Positions 11,012 to 21,616 of a stretch of 64,000 nucleotides of DNA are shown here, one piece after another (the stretch's first letter is position 1; the number at the start of each line of letters is the position of its first letter). The notes below the pieces were generated by a model. That model had not been told where the DNA came from and did no database searches. It saw only the letters and a program-made list of their open reading frames with translations. The stretch is from the NCBI GenBank assembly GCA_019096065.1, contig JAGUCH010000004.1, positions 6,448,001-6,512,000 of the forward strand, written 5' to 3'. This stretch comes from Paracyclopina nana. Lineage: Eukaryota > Arthropoda > Copepoda > Cyclopoida > Cyclopettidae. The translations under genes were made by a program, and so were the position numbers.

Positions 11012-12464
11012 TTATACACGGATCACAAACCACTGGAAAATTTGGGGAAACAACACACCAGGACACTGAACAGGCTTCAATACCAAATGTGTCAATACGA
11101 CTTTGTAGTACGGCATTGGCCAGGTAAGGCTAACCCAGCAGATTACTTTTCCCGAAATGTACCAGAGCTCATGGAAAAGAGCAAAGCCCTCAGAAATGAA
11201 GAAGTTTACGCACATGAGGCAAAAGAAGACAATATGGATTTATTTGAACTGCAAAAAGATGATGGCTTATGCAATGCAATTATCAAATGGTTACGAAAAG
11301 AAGACATGGAGACAATGTCCAAGGAATTAAGGAAATTAGCTGAGAAAATTGGAGCACACTGCGAACTATTGGATGGAATATTATTTTACAAAGATGGACC
11401 CCTAGGAAAAAAGGTAATATTGGCTCCTGCTATCACACATGCCGATTTGGTAGCGTCTGCCCATGCTGCTGTGGGTCACAAGGCGATATACAAAACCCTG
11501 GAAAGACTAAAAGAAGAATTTTACTGGCCCAAAATGCTAAAGGATGTTGAGGATTACATAGCCCAATGTTGGAAATGCGACAAAAATAAACCCCGGCCAT
11601 ACAAAAACAATGCCAATTTGCGACCACACGAACAACCTCGAGGACCATTTGAGCGCGTTCATGCCGATTTGATGGGTCCATTACGTACAAGTGAGGAAAA
11701 CAAAAAGTTCATTTTAGTGATTACAGATGCATTCACCAAATTTGCTGAATTTGTGGCACTCCCGGACAAAACCCCAGAGACTGTAGCCCATGCATTGTTC
11801 AATCGGTGGATATGCAGATTTGGACCTCCTTTTGTATTTGTGACCGACCAAGGAAAAGAATTCACATCAAATTTAAGCAAGGCACTGTACGAATACCTGG
11901 AAATTGATAAGAGGCAAACATCGGCTTACCTCCCAGCATGTAATAGTGCAGCAGAAGTTATCAATAAGCTCATTGCCAATTATCTCAAGAAAATGGTTGA
12001 CTCTAATACACTGGAATGGGAAGCGATGTTACCAGCCATGCAATTAACTTACAATAGTGGTGTGTCTAAAGCCACTCGGTATTCACCCTACTATCTTATG
12101 TTTGGAGTACACCCCAGATCAAATTTGATGGACCCAAATTTGCCGGATCGAATCTATTATGGTGATGACTATGCATCAGAGATTAAACGACAGCTTATAT
12201 TGGCAAGAAAAGCAGCCAGGGAGTCTAATCTAAACTATAAAATTGACTACTCAGCACAATACAACAGAAATAGGTCTAACTTTTTTTACAGAAGGAATGC
12301 AAGTATGGCTACACCAACCAGAACTAAGAAAAATCAACCCAAAAATCTCAAGTGAATGGACCGGACCGCACCTAATTTTGGCCATGAGAGACGACACAAA
12401 TGCACTTATCCAAAATTATCTCACTAAGAAAACCCGAGGAGAGCAGCAGCAAAGGCCAACATAA
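11012..12464 (+). pseudogene. Gypsy-type RNase H end and integrase
   Basis: Begins with the tail of RNase H (YTDHKPL) after the nested insertion, then the integrase HHCC zinc domain (GHKAIYKTL...CWKCDK) and the D,D-35-E core (HADLMGP, VTDQGKEF, Glu in the SAAEV segment). The frame is open to 12355; the C-terminal region continues in another frame to about 12464, indicating an indel around 12243-12355. No chromodomain is visible. Confidence 0.8.
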
Positions 12465-12467
12465 ACA

Positions 12468-13300
12468 TTGAAGACCTACCACTACCAACCAGAGACCCTG
12501 CCTATAAGCCTTATACTAAGAAGAAGAAGTAACAAGAAGATGTCACCACTAAATTGGATCAGGTGCATAATGTTTTACTGCGCACTAAATCTATTTTACA
12601 CGCAGTGCCTTACGGATGATAACATTGTGACGGATGACACCGCTGGAGCTCAATACGGCTTTCACCATTTGGGGACAGCTGTCCTGTCACTAAATTATGC
12701 CCACATACTAACTCATGTAAATATCACGGACTTGGCTACGTACATACTTGGGGCAAAAAGACTGGCTTCCATACTACAGCGAGCAAGCGCAGCACACCCA
12801 ACCAATGCGGACCTAACACATTTGGCAGGAGCAACGATGGAAGAATATACTCAGCTTGAGTAAAAGTATATGGATGAGACCAACTACTACTTGAAAATAA
12901 CCGGCGCCAACCCAATTGCTACCAGAGAGAAACGATTCATTGGAATCCTGTTAGCAGGCCTTGCTGGTATGATTGGAGGAGCCACACTTTTTGGATTATT
13001 TGAAAATGGAAAACTACAAGCATTGGCAAATGGCATAGATGACTTAAGATTTAGACAGCAAAAGATGATCCATCTCATTGAGGGGCTCGACAACAATATC
13101 CGCACAAATAGTCACAACATTAAACAGATTACTAAGGTATTAGACAAAGTGGAATCAATGGTCTCTAGAAATGCACTGGCCATTGAAGCAAGCATTTTGG
13201 CAATATATACTCAGCATGTTATTTCCTCCCTAAACCAAAAAATTGATGTTTATGTATCAGCAGTACTTGGGTTAGGACCTTCTTCAAGTCAATGTGTGTT
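12468..13300 (+). pseudogene. Env-like fusion-protein gene, broken and truncated
   Basis: Two blocks share one frame: 12468-12863 and from 12870 on, separated by an in-frame TAA (12861-12863). The first has a hydrophobic signal-like segment near its start and possible N-glycosylation sites. The second has a furin-type site REKR at about 12924-12935 followed at once by a hydrophobic Gly/Ala-rich fusion-peptide-like stretch and a heptad-like helix. This is the layout of envelope fusion proteins of errantiviruses and related elements. No transmembrane anchor is present because the sequence runs into the 9-bp minisatellite. It cannot encode a functional envelope. Confidence 0.6.
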
Positions 13301-13575
13301 CAGTTTGTTCAGGATATCCAATTGTTCAGATTGTTTAGGATATTCAGGTTTGTTCTGGTTGCTCAGATTGATCATTATGTTCAGGTTGTTCAAATTGTTC
13401 AGGTTGTTCAGATTGTTCAGACTGTTCAGACTGTTCTGGTTGTTCAGATTGTTCAGGTTGTTCAGGTTATTCAGGTTGTTCAGGATATTCAGATTGTTGA
13501 GAATTTTCAGGCTATTCTGATTGTTCAGAATGTTGAGAATGTTCAAGTAGTTCAGATTGTTCAAAATTTTCACAT
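13296..13575 (+). repeat. 9-bp minisatellite (TTGTTCAGG)n
   Basis: Degenerate tandem copies of TTGTTCAGG/A fill about 280 bp, with interspersed variants such as ATATTCAGG. The apparent Leu-Phe-Arg repeats of this region are translations of the array. It replaces the 3' part of env and the 3' LTR of the Gypsy-type element. Confidence 0.85.
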
Positions 13576-15216
13576 TTTGAAGAAAAAAAAATATTTTTGA
13601 ATTTAAATAAAAGGTCCAGCAAGTTTTCTTTTGAAAGTCACTTTTCAGAACTTAAAGATCTAAAAAAACCAGTCAACTAAATTTTCAGAACTAGGAATAA
13701 AGATGTGATGTTTTTTAACGTAAATCTTAAAACTTAGATGGTTAGATCAAAACATCCATCTATTAGGCTTTAGCATCAAACCTTTAGATCATAAAATCCA
13801 GAGCCAAAAAAGTTTAGGCTTTAAAACCCACAAGATTTTAAATCCTAAAACCTACCCCCTATTTTAGGCCTTAATGACTTCCCCCCTATTTACATGGTCA
13901 ACTGCTGGTCACTCCTCGACACTATTCTTTGTGTCATAGTTACCTTTTTCATGAAACTCCAAAAATGACGATATTGGGCCTGGTCATTCTGTGTGTTCAA
14001 ATTTTTCTTTATTGATGTTTTTGGAGTGTCATTTAAAAGGTAACTTCATTGCACAAAGAATAGTGTCAGTGAGTTAGAGAAACTCCATGCAGTTCTCTAC
14101 AGTGAGTGACAAGTAGAGAAACTCCATAATAAGAGAGCGGCGAACACTCATCGCGCGCTTTTCAGTTAACCGCAAAGGGAAAACTTGGGCGGAATTTTGA
14201 GCGAAAATTCCCTCAACCCTTCACAATTTTACTGTCAACTGATAATGGCTCAATTAAGCACAATCGTTAGCTTCAATTCAAAGCCAATTTCTAATAAGTT
14301 TTGGTTCACTAAATGTAAGATGAACAAATTCACTAAGGCTTCAAAAACACAATCAATGAGGTTTAATGCTGTTTAAAGGGCAAATTGTTAATTTTTCCCT
14401 TCACTAAATGCCTTAAAAATATTTGGCTCACTTCATGATTCCCTTTAGCGATTTTCAAGAACACGGAAAATCTCAGTATTATTGTGTCCGCCGATCTCTT
14501 ACCATGCAGTTCTCTAGTGACAAGCATATGACCATGTCACTAATAACCAAAACAAATTTAACCAGATGACTCGATTAATTTTTCCACTTTTTATTACCAA
14601 AAAGAGCCCAAATTTGCCTCATGTTACTGCATGACTTTTTGGTAGCTCATGAAGCAAAGCAAACATTTTTCTTAGTGTCCGTATGAGTTGGACTGTGTTG
14701 CAATGTAACAAATTTTGGAAACTGCATTGCAGTATGTGTCGAGTTTTGGTGAAATAGTGCCAAAAATCCCTAGATGACCTTAACCCATAGATCATTTGAA
14801 AGAAAGCAGAAGATTAATTGTAGATTCACTTGAATTCTTCCGCTCTTTTTTCATCAGAGAGCGAGCTACAATATCTGAAGTCTACAAGCATTTATTACTA
14901 TTAAAGGATCATACCATAAGACAACAATATTTTTAAAAAATTTCCCCATTTACCTAACAAGCATTTGCAGTTGTGAAAAACACAATTTAAATTCAAGATA
15001 TTGAAGAAAGTATGATCTTTAAGCAAGTAAAAAAGAAGCGAGAGGTTTTACTCGGTCTGCCAATTGTGTGGGTGACGTGTGTGGCCGGTTCGTTCGTGAA
15101 TTTGTTGACAAATATAATCGTTACATTGTTCGTCAAACTGAAACGGGTTACAAACGAGGTCACGATTGAACTCTTACCTTTCCGCAATTTTCACCTAGTC
15201 AGCCAAGTCGCTAAAA
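13576..15216. other. Gene-free interval with low-complexity DNA
   Basis: Non-coding, AT-rich. Around 13720-13870 short motifs such as TTTAGG(C/A)TTTA recur imperfectly. A small inverted-repeat element sits at 13918-14067, and similar GCAGTTCTCT words occur near 14089 and 14508. The last few hundred bases should contain the EMC8/9 promoter. Confidence 0.4.
13918..14067. mobile_element. 150-bp MITE-like inverted-repeat element
   Basis: GACACTATTCTTTGTG at 13918-13933 is mirrored exactly by CACAAAGAATAGTGTC at 14052-14067. Further inner matches (TTACCTTTT / AAAAGGTAA and ACTCCAAAAA / TTTTTGGAGT) extend the arms imperfectly. Confidence 0.6.
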
Positions 15217-15933
15217 ATGAGCAAAGCGGAAATTTTGTGCTCTCCCGAGTCGCCGTCAAAAGTGAGCGAAATATCTCAAAGTTTGGAGCGGTTTGAGATA
15301 ATGCCACGGGCTTACTCGAAAATCATTCTCCATGCCGCAAAATACCCTCATGCCGCAGTGAATGGCCTGCTTCTTTCTTCGGCTCCTCTCGAAGGCCGAA
15401 AGATGCCCAGAACCCTGTGCATTTCTGACGCAATTCCACTCTTCCATTTGAACGAAGGCCTTACGCCAATGCTGGAAGTTGCATTGACCCAAATTGAAAC
15501 GAGGGCTGCTTCAGCCGGGCTTGCAATCACTGGATACTATCACGCAAGCCGAAGCCTTAAGAACACAGGTGTGGACATTTTCAGTCAGAGAATAGCTGAT
15601 CGCATAGCAGACCTTAGCCCCACTGGGATGGCAGCTTTGATCACCGTCAATAACAAGAGGCTGGGGTACGACTTGGACGAGCATTCCATGTCATCAGCAC
15701 TTAAGTGCAATTCAACGGGAAGATTCAGCAACAGTGTGGGAAAATGGGAAGAGAGTAGCATCGTTTATTTGAACAATCAAACTTTCGCTGCGACCACAGC
15801 CCTGCTTAAGAATCGCTGCCATAAAGAGTTGGTGGACTTTGACAACTACTTGGATGACGTGACGCAAGATTATCTCAACGTTGAAATCAACCGAAAAATC
15901 GATGATGAATTGGCACGCCCTGTCCCTTATTAA
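15217..15933 (+). CDS. EMC8: ER membrane protein complex subunit 8/9
   Basis: Intronless ORF of 238 residues. The region from MPRAYSKIILHAAKYPHAAV (ATG 15301) aligns with the start of EMC8/EMC9: AVNGLLL, IPLFH, PMLEVAL, ITGYYHA and the C-terminal LVDFDNYLDD are conserved family words. The fold is MPN/JAMM-like but without the metalloprotease JAMM triad, as in EMC8/9. The protein is a cytosolic subunit of the EMC insertase, which places tail-anchored and multipass proteins in the ER membrane. ATG 15217 would add 28 residues; 15301 gives the usual N-terminus, and both are plausible. AATAAA lies at 16049-16054. It converges on TIMMDC1. EMC8 and EMC9 are vertebrate paralogues, so the single invertebrate gene corresponds to both. 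Confidence 0.88.
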   Translation: MSKAEILCSPESPSKVSEISQSLERFEIMPRAYSKIILHAAKYPHAAVNGLLLSSAPLEGRKMPRTLCISDAIPLFHLNEGLTPMLEVALTQIETRAASAGLAITGYYHASRSLKNTGVDIFSQRIADRIADLSPTGMAALITVNNKRLGYDLDEHSMSSALKCNSTGRFSNSVGKWEESSIVYLNNQTFAATTALLKNRCHKELVDFDNYLDDVTQDYLNVEINRKIDDELARPVPY

Positions 15934-16088
15934 ATTGATGCACTACGCGTTACTTTCCCAGCATTCAACACTGATTTCACCTTTCTTTTGTCAACTAGTT
16001 GTTAATTACTTCCATGTAAGCGACCCCGTCGGTTTTCAAATCAAATGAAATAAATCATTATGTACTACATAGCAGAAAAACGTTTCGC

Positions 16089-16928
16089 TCAATCATTTCC
16101 ATGCACCATACGTCTGATGAAACTTGAAATTTTGTCCGCTAAGCTGATGGTTGACGAAGGCCCATTCTCCTCAGCACTTTCTTCGCTATTCCACTTGTCT
16201 CTAAGAGGACGGTACTTTTCTCTTTGGCTGGCTTGCAGCTCAATTGTCTTTCTGTTCTCTTCAAATTTCGATTTTATCCGTTCAGAATAAGTTTCGCCAG
16301 ACATCACTATGGCCAACTTTTGCAAACCTCCGCCTAATAGGCCGCAAACGAAGCCAACAGCTCCTCCTCCAACCATGGCTTTTGGTCCTCTGATGAAGCA
16401 GTAAGTACTTCCCAAGGCTGCTCCACAAGCTGCATGGTCAAGAGGGTTGACATCATTCCTGATAGCATTACAAGAATGAGTTGTGACAGAGTAAGCTAAG
16501 ACCATGGCACTCAGTTTTACTCCGACCTTGAGACCATGTAAAGCTCCGTGCCTCATCATGTCTTTCCTTATTGCATCCTGTGCATGCGAAGGGCTCTTGA
16601 ACATTTCGTGCTTGTTGTCTTTCACAAATTTGTGGTAAACAAACATGGACCGAGTCATAAATCCGTAAATGTTCGAGATAATGAAAGTCACTCCTGTCTG
16701 GATTTGGCATTCTTGCAACTCAGGGCTGTAATTGCCATGGGCATCTTTGCCCCACATGAGATTGAGCCTTTCTTCTGTGGTCAAGTTTGTTGGATTGGAA
16801 TAAGCCTGGGCAATGGCTTTTTCTCTTTCAATGTCACCTCTTTCGGTTGACTCAAACAATTTGAAAGGAAAGAATGAGGCAAAGGCGACGCCATTGCAGC
16901 GGGCAAAAGTCAAGCTCTTTTTTGACAT
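16089..16928 (-). CDS. TIMMDC1: TIMMDC1, complex I assembly factor (Tim17/22/23 family)
   Basis: Single exon. ATG 16928 gives 279 residues, close to the family (human 285); the frame is open to 17021 with another ATG, which would add a hydrophobic 31-residue leader. Recognisable features are RLNLMWGKD near the N-terminus, several hydrophobic Gly-rich helices typical of Tim17/22/23 proteins (for example VGGGAVGFVCGLLGGG), and the SGETYSERIKSKFEENRK segment after the last helix. TIMMDC1 resides in the mitochondrial inner membrane and helps build the membrane arm of respiratory complex I. It is head to head with VPS52, separated by about 330 bp, and tail to tail with EMC8/9. Confidence 0.82.
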   Translation of the reverse strand: MSKKSLTFARCNGVAFASFFPFKLFESTERGDIEREKAIAQAYSNPTNLTTEERLNLMWGKDAHGNYSPELQECQIQTGVTFIISNIYGFMTRSMFVYHKFVKDNKHEMFKSPSHAQDAIRKDMMRHGALHGLKVGVKLSAMVLAYSVTTHSCNAIRNDVNPLDHAACGAALGSTYCFIRGPKAMVGGGAVGFVCGLLGGGLQKLAIVMSGETYSERIKSKFEENRKTIELQASQREKYRPLRDKWNSEESAEENGPSSTISLADKISSFIRRMVHGND

Positions 16929-17257
16929 ATTTGTTCGCCAAATGAAATATGCTAATAAATGAAGTAAATAAATAAAGGCAATATAAGGTAGTACACCATG
17001 TAACTTTTTAAGGCATTTCAAATGAGATCAAGTTAAAGTTGATGGAAAAAAATAAAAATTATCTTGGTTCAGAAAGCTGATTTATCCGGGTTAAATAATC
17101 GCGTTTGAGTTCGTGCTTGCTTTTACCTTATTTGAGAGATAATGCTGATGTGAATAGAATTTGGCTTGGCTTGAGACTCTTTGGTCTGTCATCAAAAGCC
17201 TCAACGTCAACACAGCTGAAAAACTGAAAATCTGCCTTATGGTTTCGAGTTTTCAAC
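16929..17257. promoter_or_regulatory. Divergent promoter region TIMMDC1/VPS52
   Basis: About 330 bp of AT-rich DNA between two head-to-head starts. It must contain both promoters. No TATA box or other defined element stands out. Confidence 0.4.
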
Positions 17258-19427
17258 ATGCTGTCACTTTCTTCTGAAGATTACTTTCTTGAAGAGGTCG
17301 ATTCACATATACAGGCCAACTTGGAAGATGCCGTGGTGCAGGAAGCACTCAAAAATGGCGTGGATCTCCGTGAGTACTCGCGACAAGTGGAAGAAGAGCT
17401 CAAGAAGGCGGAGAACTCTTGCATTGGAGACTTCATCGGAGAGAGCCAGAACATTGCCTCGCTTCACCACCAAATTGTCGAATGTGACCATATCCTTGAG
17501 CGAATGGAAAACATGCTCAAGTCATTCCAGACCGATTTGGGCAGCATCAGCAATGAAATTTTGTCACTGCAGCAACAGTCCGTCCAAATGAATATCAAGC
17601 TTAAAAATAGGCAATCCATTCGAGGAGAGTTATCCCAGTTTGTCGATGACATGATTATACCTGAGGATATGATTCTAACCATTATGGACACGCCTGTCAG
17701 CGAGCCCATCTATCTAGAGCATTTGCAGAATCTTGAGCACAAACTCAATTTTCTGAAAGAGCAAAGTTTTAGAGGTGAAGCCGCTATCAAATGTTTATTT
17801 GTTTAAGATGCTGATCATCCTAGCTTTTTATTTTGTAGATGCTAGGTCTTGCAATGATGTCAAGGATGTGGTCGAAAAGCTGAAAATCAAAGCTGTTAGC
17901 AAGATTCGAGAGTACCTGTTGGAGAAGATCAATTCGTTCAAGAAGCCAATGACGAATTATCACATTCAGCAAAACACGATCCTCAAGTTTCGATTTTACT
18001 TCAAATTTCTGGCTGCCAACAATAGAGAGGTTGCAAAAGAGGTCAAAGACCACTACATCGATACCATGAGCAAAGTGACATTTTCCTACTTTAAATCTTA
18101 TTCTGGGCGTCTTTTGAAGCTGCAATTTGACGAGTTGCCATCGCCAGATGATTTACTGGGAGTTGATGATTCTCAGCCAAAGGGGTTCTTCTCGAAGCCA
18201 TCAATCAAATCAAAAGGCTCTGTGTTTAGCATGGGTCAAAGAGGAGAGGTGCTCTCCACTGATTTGGAAGGACCAATTTTGGTGCCGCATACTCTGGAAA
18301 AGAATAGCACCAAATGCCCTTATGAAAAACTATTTCGTAGCGAGCAATATGCTCTCCTTGAAAATGCCTGTCGAGAGTTTGTCTTCTTGTCGGAATTTTT
18401 CATGGTACAAGGTGGACCTGCAGATGATTTATTTTTTCAAGTCATGGGTAAAACTTTGGGCCTGCTCCAGAAAAACGTGGAGGACTACGTTGCCACCAGC
18501 TACGACTGCATTGCTCTGTTCTTGTGTGCCCATTTGACTGTGAAGTTTCGTGACATGTGTAGGGAAAAGGGAGTCCTTGCAATGGATAGATATTGGAGTA
18601 CAATCTTGGCATACTTATGGCCCAAGTTGCAGAAAGTCATTCAACTGAATGTGCAAAGTGTCAAAGAGTGCGACCCACAAAAGCTGAAATCTCTCGACTT
18701 GAGGCCACATTTTGTGATTAGGCGCTACGCGGAGCTGAGTGCTGCATTTGTGAGCATCAATGAAACATGCCAGGATGAAAGCTTCCATAAGCTATTGAGT
18801 GAGCTGCATATGGAGATTGACCATTTCATCATGAGAGTGGCCTCAGTGTTTCCTCGAAGGAAAGAGCAACTGATTTTTGCCATCAATAATTACGACTTGA
18901 TTTTGTCTGTGATGGGGGTAAGCTTAGTGAAATAATTAACTTCGAAGATGAAATTTCACTTCTCTGTCCCTCTTTTAAATTAGGAGAGAAGCAACATGGA
19001 GTCTAGAGATTCTGAAGACTTTAGGGCCCAGTTTGGCCAAAAGTCAACCGACTATGTTGAAGAAGTACTGGCTCCCCATTTTGGTGACCTGATCCAATTC
19101 TGCAAGGATTCTGAGGGCTTGGTTGAAAGAAACGAGGAGTCCAAATTGAGGTCCTACGAGCAGAAAGCAGGGCAAATAATTATGGCATTCAATGGACGAT
19201 GGAAGGCTGCGCTTGACGAGTTGAACAAAGAAGTTCTCAACTCATTTCCCAATTTCAAAAATGGAACCAATATCTTGCAGCAAGCGCTCACACAATTTGT
19301 TCAATATTATCATCGCTTCCACAAAATTATCAGTATGCCTGAGCTAAGTAACTGCGCACAGCAGTACCCACTGATCAATGTTCACCAGCTTATTGTTGAG
19401 GTGAAAAAGTATAAGCCGTCATTCTAG
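17258..19427 (+). CDS. VPS52: VPS52, subunit of the GARP/EARP tethering complexes
   Basis: Three exons, 17258-17792, 17839-18917 and 18984-19427; both introns (46 and 66 bp) are GT-AG with matching phases, giving 685 residues (human 723). The N-terminal coiled coil (about 55-135) is followed by the conserved FLKEQSFRGEAAI, KIREYLLEKI, KPMTNYHIQQN, GFFSKPSIKSK, ILVPHT and ALLENACREF words, and the C-terminus has NFKNGTNILQQALTQF and KYKPSF, all diagnostic of VPS52. GARP tethers endosome-derived vesicles at the trans-Golgi; EARP acts in endosomal recycling. AATAAA is at 19465-19470. The gene converges on the exonuclease gene, with 97 bp between stops. Confidence 0.93.
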
Positions 19428-19524
19428 AAATGTACTATGAATTTGTTTGCCTTTGCATCGTTTTAATAAAGTTTTCAAGCCTATTGAGTTAAATTGATCA
19501 CAAGCACTTTAAAGCTGGTAGGTG

Positions 19525-21594
19525 TTATATTATTTTCTTTTTTGAATTTTTCAAATTTTTTCCTGGATGACTCTGAATTAATTCATCAAGCTCCTTTTTG
19601 GACAATTTCTTTTTGAAGCTCTTAAATTCGGTTTGCTTATGAATGTCGGTCACTCTTACTAAACCATCATTGAGTCTAGTTTCCTTGTATATGACTTTCA
19701 TAGCATTTCTTGCATCTTTTTCATTCAAGGTTTGAACAATCATAGCGTAGTTGCTCGCAATAATTGTGCTGAATTCTATCGAAGCATTTATCAGCATCTC
19801 CTCAATCAATTCAGGTTCTAGATTGGAAGTGCAGCTCAAAATGTGAAGACACCCAATTTCATATTTAAGTTTGGCTTGCTTCTTTATGCCTCTTACGTCC
19901 AATCCGTCAGTGTTCAAGCTAATTTGCATCAATTCACTGACACGATCTTGCACTATGGCCTTTTCTTGCGAGCTAAAGGTTTTTATCAAGAAGTGATATA
20001 GGAGAAAACACCCTTTATAATTACACGAGGTGCTGATGCCAAACTGGGAAAACATGTCTTTCAAGCTTACGCAGGGAGAACGCAAAATGCTTGTACCAAG
20101 GCGCGAGTAGTCCAGCACTTTGACTCCTTGGTTTAGATCAAATATGTTCTCAAATGAGTATCCTAAAGCTGCAATTCTTTTGAAGCCATCTTGGCAATTC
20201 TTCACATCCAATCGTGCAGCCATCTTGACCACATTAGGATTTGCCATAATTTTTCCTATTTCATGGCAAATTTGGTCATCTGTTAGATCCAACTTGGTGG
20301 AGGAATCAATTCCATCATGGACCTCAATCGATGGAATGGCTTGATCCGGTATTTCAGAAAAGTTGATCAGAATCACAGCTGATTCACGATCGAGGATTCT
20401 CTTGACTAATTCTCTGCAATGTTCCAGTTGCGTAGGTTTGCCACCTTCATTTTTTCCCGTATCTGTACAAAATATTTGACTTGATATGCTATCGAGAAGG
20501 TTGGCTTGAAATCCAGAATCAAGCACTTTGGCAGCTTGATCAGAATTGAGGAATGAGTAGACCTTAGAGGCAATTTGAGGCGAATCCATGATGAGATGAG
20601 CAGTGTTTTTTGAGCTGCACATGAGCACTTTTTTGTTGCCATCAAATGGGGAGAGTATGCTGTATAGTTGAGCTTTGGATACACTTGGACTTAAACCACT
20701 CAGAAAAATGTCACAGCTCATAGCTTGTGACCGCAGCTTTTGCCGTAGGTTCACCAATGCTTTGTCAAATGGACGTATCAATTGGCACTCATTCATATCT
20801 AGCAAAAATGGCCTGAAATCTGCCTCAATCATTGCATCTGTTTTTTCATACAACTCAAGTAAAGGATCGACATCATGAGCACAATAAACCAACACTTCTC
20901 CACTCAATTTTTTTTCCTCGAAAAACTGTCCTTCGTGCTTTGTCCATGCAAAACCACTAAATTTGCTTTTGTAAGGGTTAGTGGGAACTCCATAAAGCCC
21001 ACACAAGTTGTTGAAGCTTATATTATTTGAAAGCAGGGATTTGCCGTGATATTGGTATTCCAGTAACTTGTGAGCGACAGAAGTATCGTACAACGGATAC
21101 AGAGCAGTGTCAGCCTTGAATAAACTTATGCAGTCAATTGTGGCGTCATGCATAACCTTCAGCACTTTTGGGTGCTCTAGCAAGTCTCTAAGCCCACCAT
21201 CTTGAAACATGGACTTGAACAGTCCAGTTCGAAAAAGGAACACTTGACGCTCACTTGAACTAACTTGCACTAATCCTGGAGACTCGCTAGTTGCTTCAAG
21301 GTCCACGCCAATAGGTTTTCCCAAAGCGATAAGCTTTTTTGTAATGACTTCACATTCAGAGACACTATTCACTTGTGTGACTCGAGCTAATAGCTCTGCG
21401 GCAGTATTGCCATGAAGAAATTTTTTCCCGTCTTTTGGACAGCTACTGCTATGTGCAAAAGCTAATTTCCTAAAAAACATGTCAAAATTAGCACTGCCGC
21501 TAGATCGGTGAGCAACAATTTGACAATTAGCAATTTTTAGTTGTTTACGCTGTTTTGACTCGTGTGGGATGAAATCTGCGAGTTTTGTTTCCAA
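19525..21594 (-). CDS. DEDD 3'-5' exonuclease with RRM-like middle and degenerate second exonuclease lobe
   Basis: About 690 residues. The first exonuclease domain (about 90-265) shows Exo I GVDLEATSESPGLVQV (D and E), Exo II VMHDATIDCISL (D) and Exo III YCAHDVDPL (D), closest in style to EXD1/Egalitarian-type RNase D domains. Residues about 300-365 (CDIFLSGLSPSVSKAQLY) look like an RRM. Residues about 400-580 follow an exonuclease layout again but lack the acidic residues in the corresponding places. The tail is Lys-rich. Probable roles are RNA 3' trimming or RNA binding; no specific substrate can be inferred. There is no ATG in the open frame: the first usable codon is near 21594, and translation may start in an 8-nt exon at 21687-21694 spliced to 21616. 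It converges on VPS52 and diverges from the TyrRS gene. Confidence 0.7.
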   Translation of the reverse strand: METKLADFIPHESKQRKQLKIANCQIVAHRSSGSANFDMFFRKLAFAHSSSCPKDGKKFLHGNTAAELLARVTQVNSVSECEVITKKLIALGKPIGVDLEATSESPGLVQVSSSERQVFLFRTGLFKSMFQDGGLRDLLEHPKVLKVMHDATIDCISLFKADTALYPLYDTSVAHKLLEYQYHGKSLLSNNISFNNLCGLYGVPTNPYKSKFSGFAWTKHEGQFFEEKKLSGEVLVYCAHDVDPLLELYEKTDAMIEADFRPFLLDMNECQLIRPFDKALVNLRQKLRSQAMSCDIFLSGLSPSVSKAQLYSILSPFDGNKKVLMCSSKNTAHLIMDSPQIASKVYSFLNSDQAAKVLDSGFQANLLDSISSQIFCTDTGKNEGGKPTQLEHCRELVKRILDRESAVILINFSEIPDQAIPSIEVHDGIDSSTKLDLTDDQICHEIGKIMANPNVVKMAARLDVKNCQDGFKRIAALGYSFENIFDLNQGVKVLDYSRLGTSILRSPCVSLKDMFSQFGISTSCNYKGCFLLYHFLIKTFSSQEKAIVQDRVSELMQISLNTDGLDVRGIKKQAKLKYEIGCLHILSCTSNLEPELIEEMLINASIEFSTIIASNYAMIVQTLNEKDARNAMKVIYKETRLNDGLVRVTDIHKQTEFKSFKKKLSKKELDELIQSHPGKNLKNSKKKII

Positions 21595-21616
21595 CTCAAA
21601 ATAATTTTCAATACAC

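Larger units (their letters stand above)
6432..13575 (+). mobile_element. Degenerate Ty3/Gypsy-type retroelement with env remains
   Basis: Order on the plus strand: 5' LTR, primer-binding site, gag with a CCHC knuckle, aspartic protease, reverse transcriptase, RNase H, integrase, then an env-like region. That is the Gypsy order (RT before IN). Every coding block has in-frame stops or frameshifts, RNase H is interrupted by about 1.05 kb of nested elements, and no 3' LTR matching the 5' LTR was found; coding similarity fades into a 9-bp minisatellite. It is therefore an old, inactive copy. The env-like region suggests relation to the errantivirus-like, envelope-bearing lineages, but clade placement needs an RT tree. 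Confidence 0.85.

Noticed and set aside
13289-13600. Leu-Phe-Arg and Asn-Leu repeat proteins on both strands
   Set aside because: They are translations of the 9-bp minisatellite.
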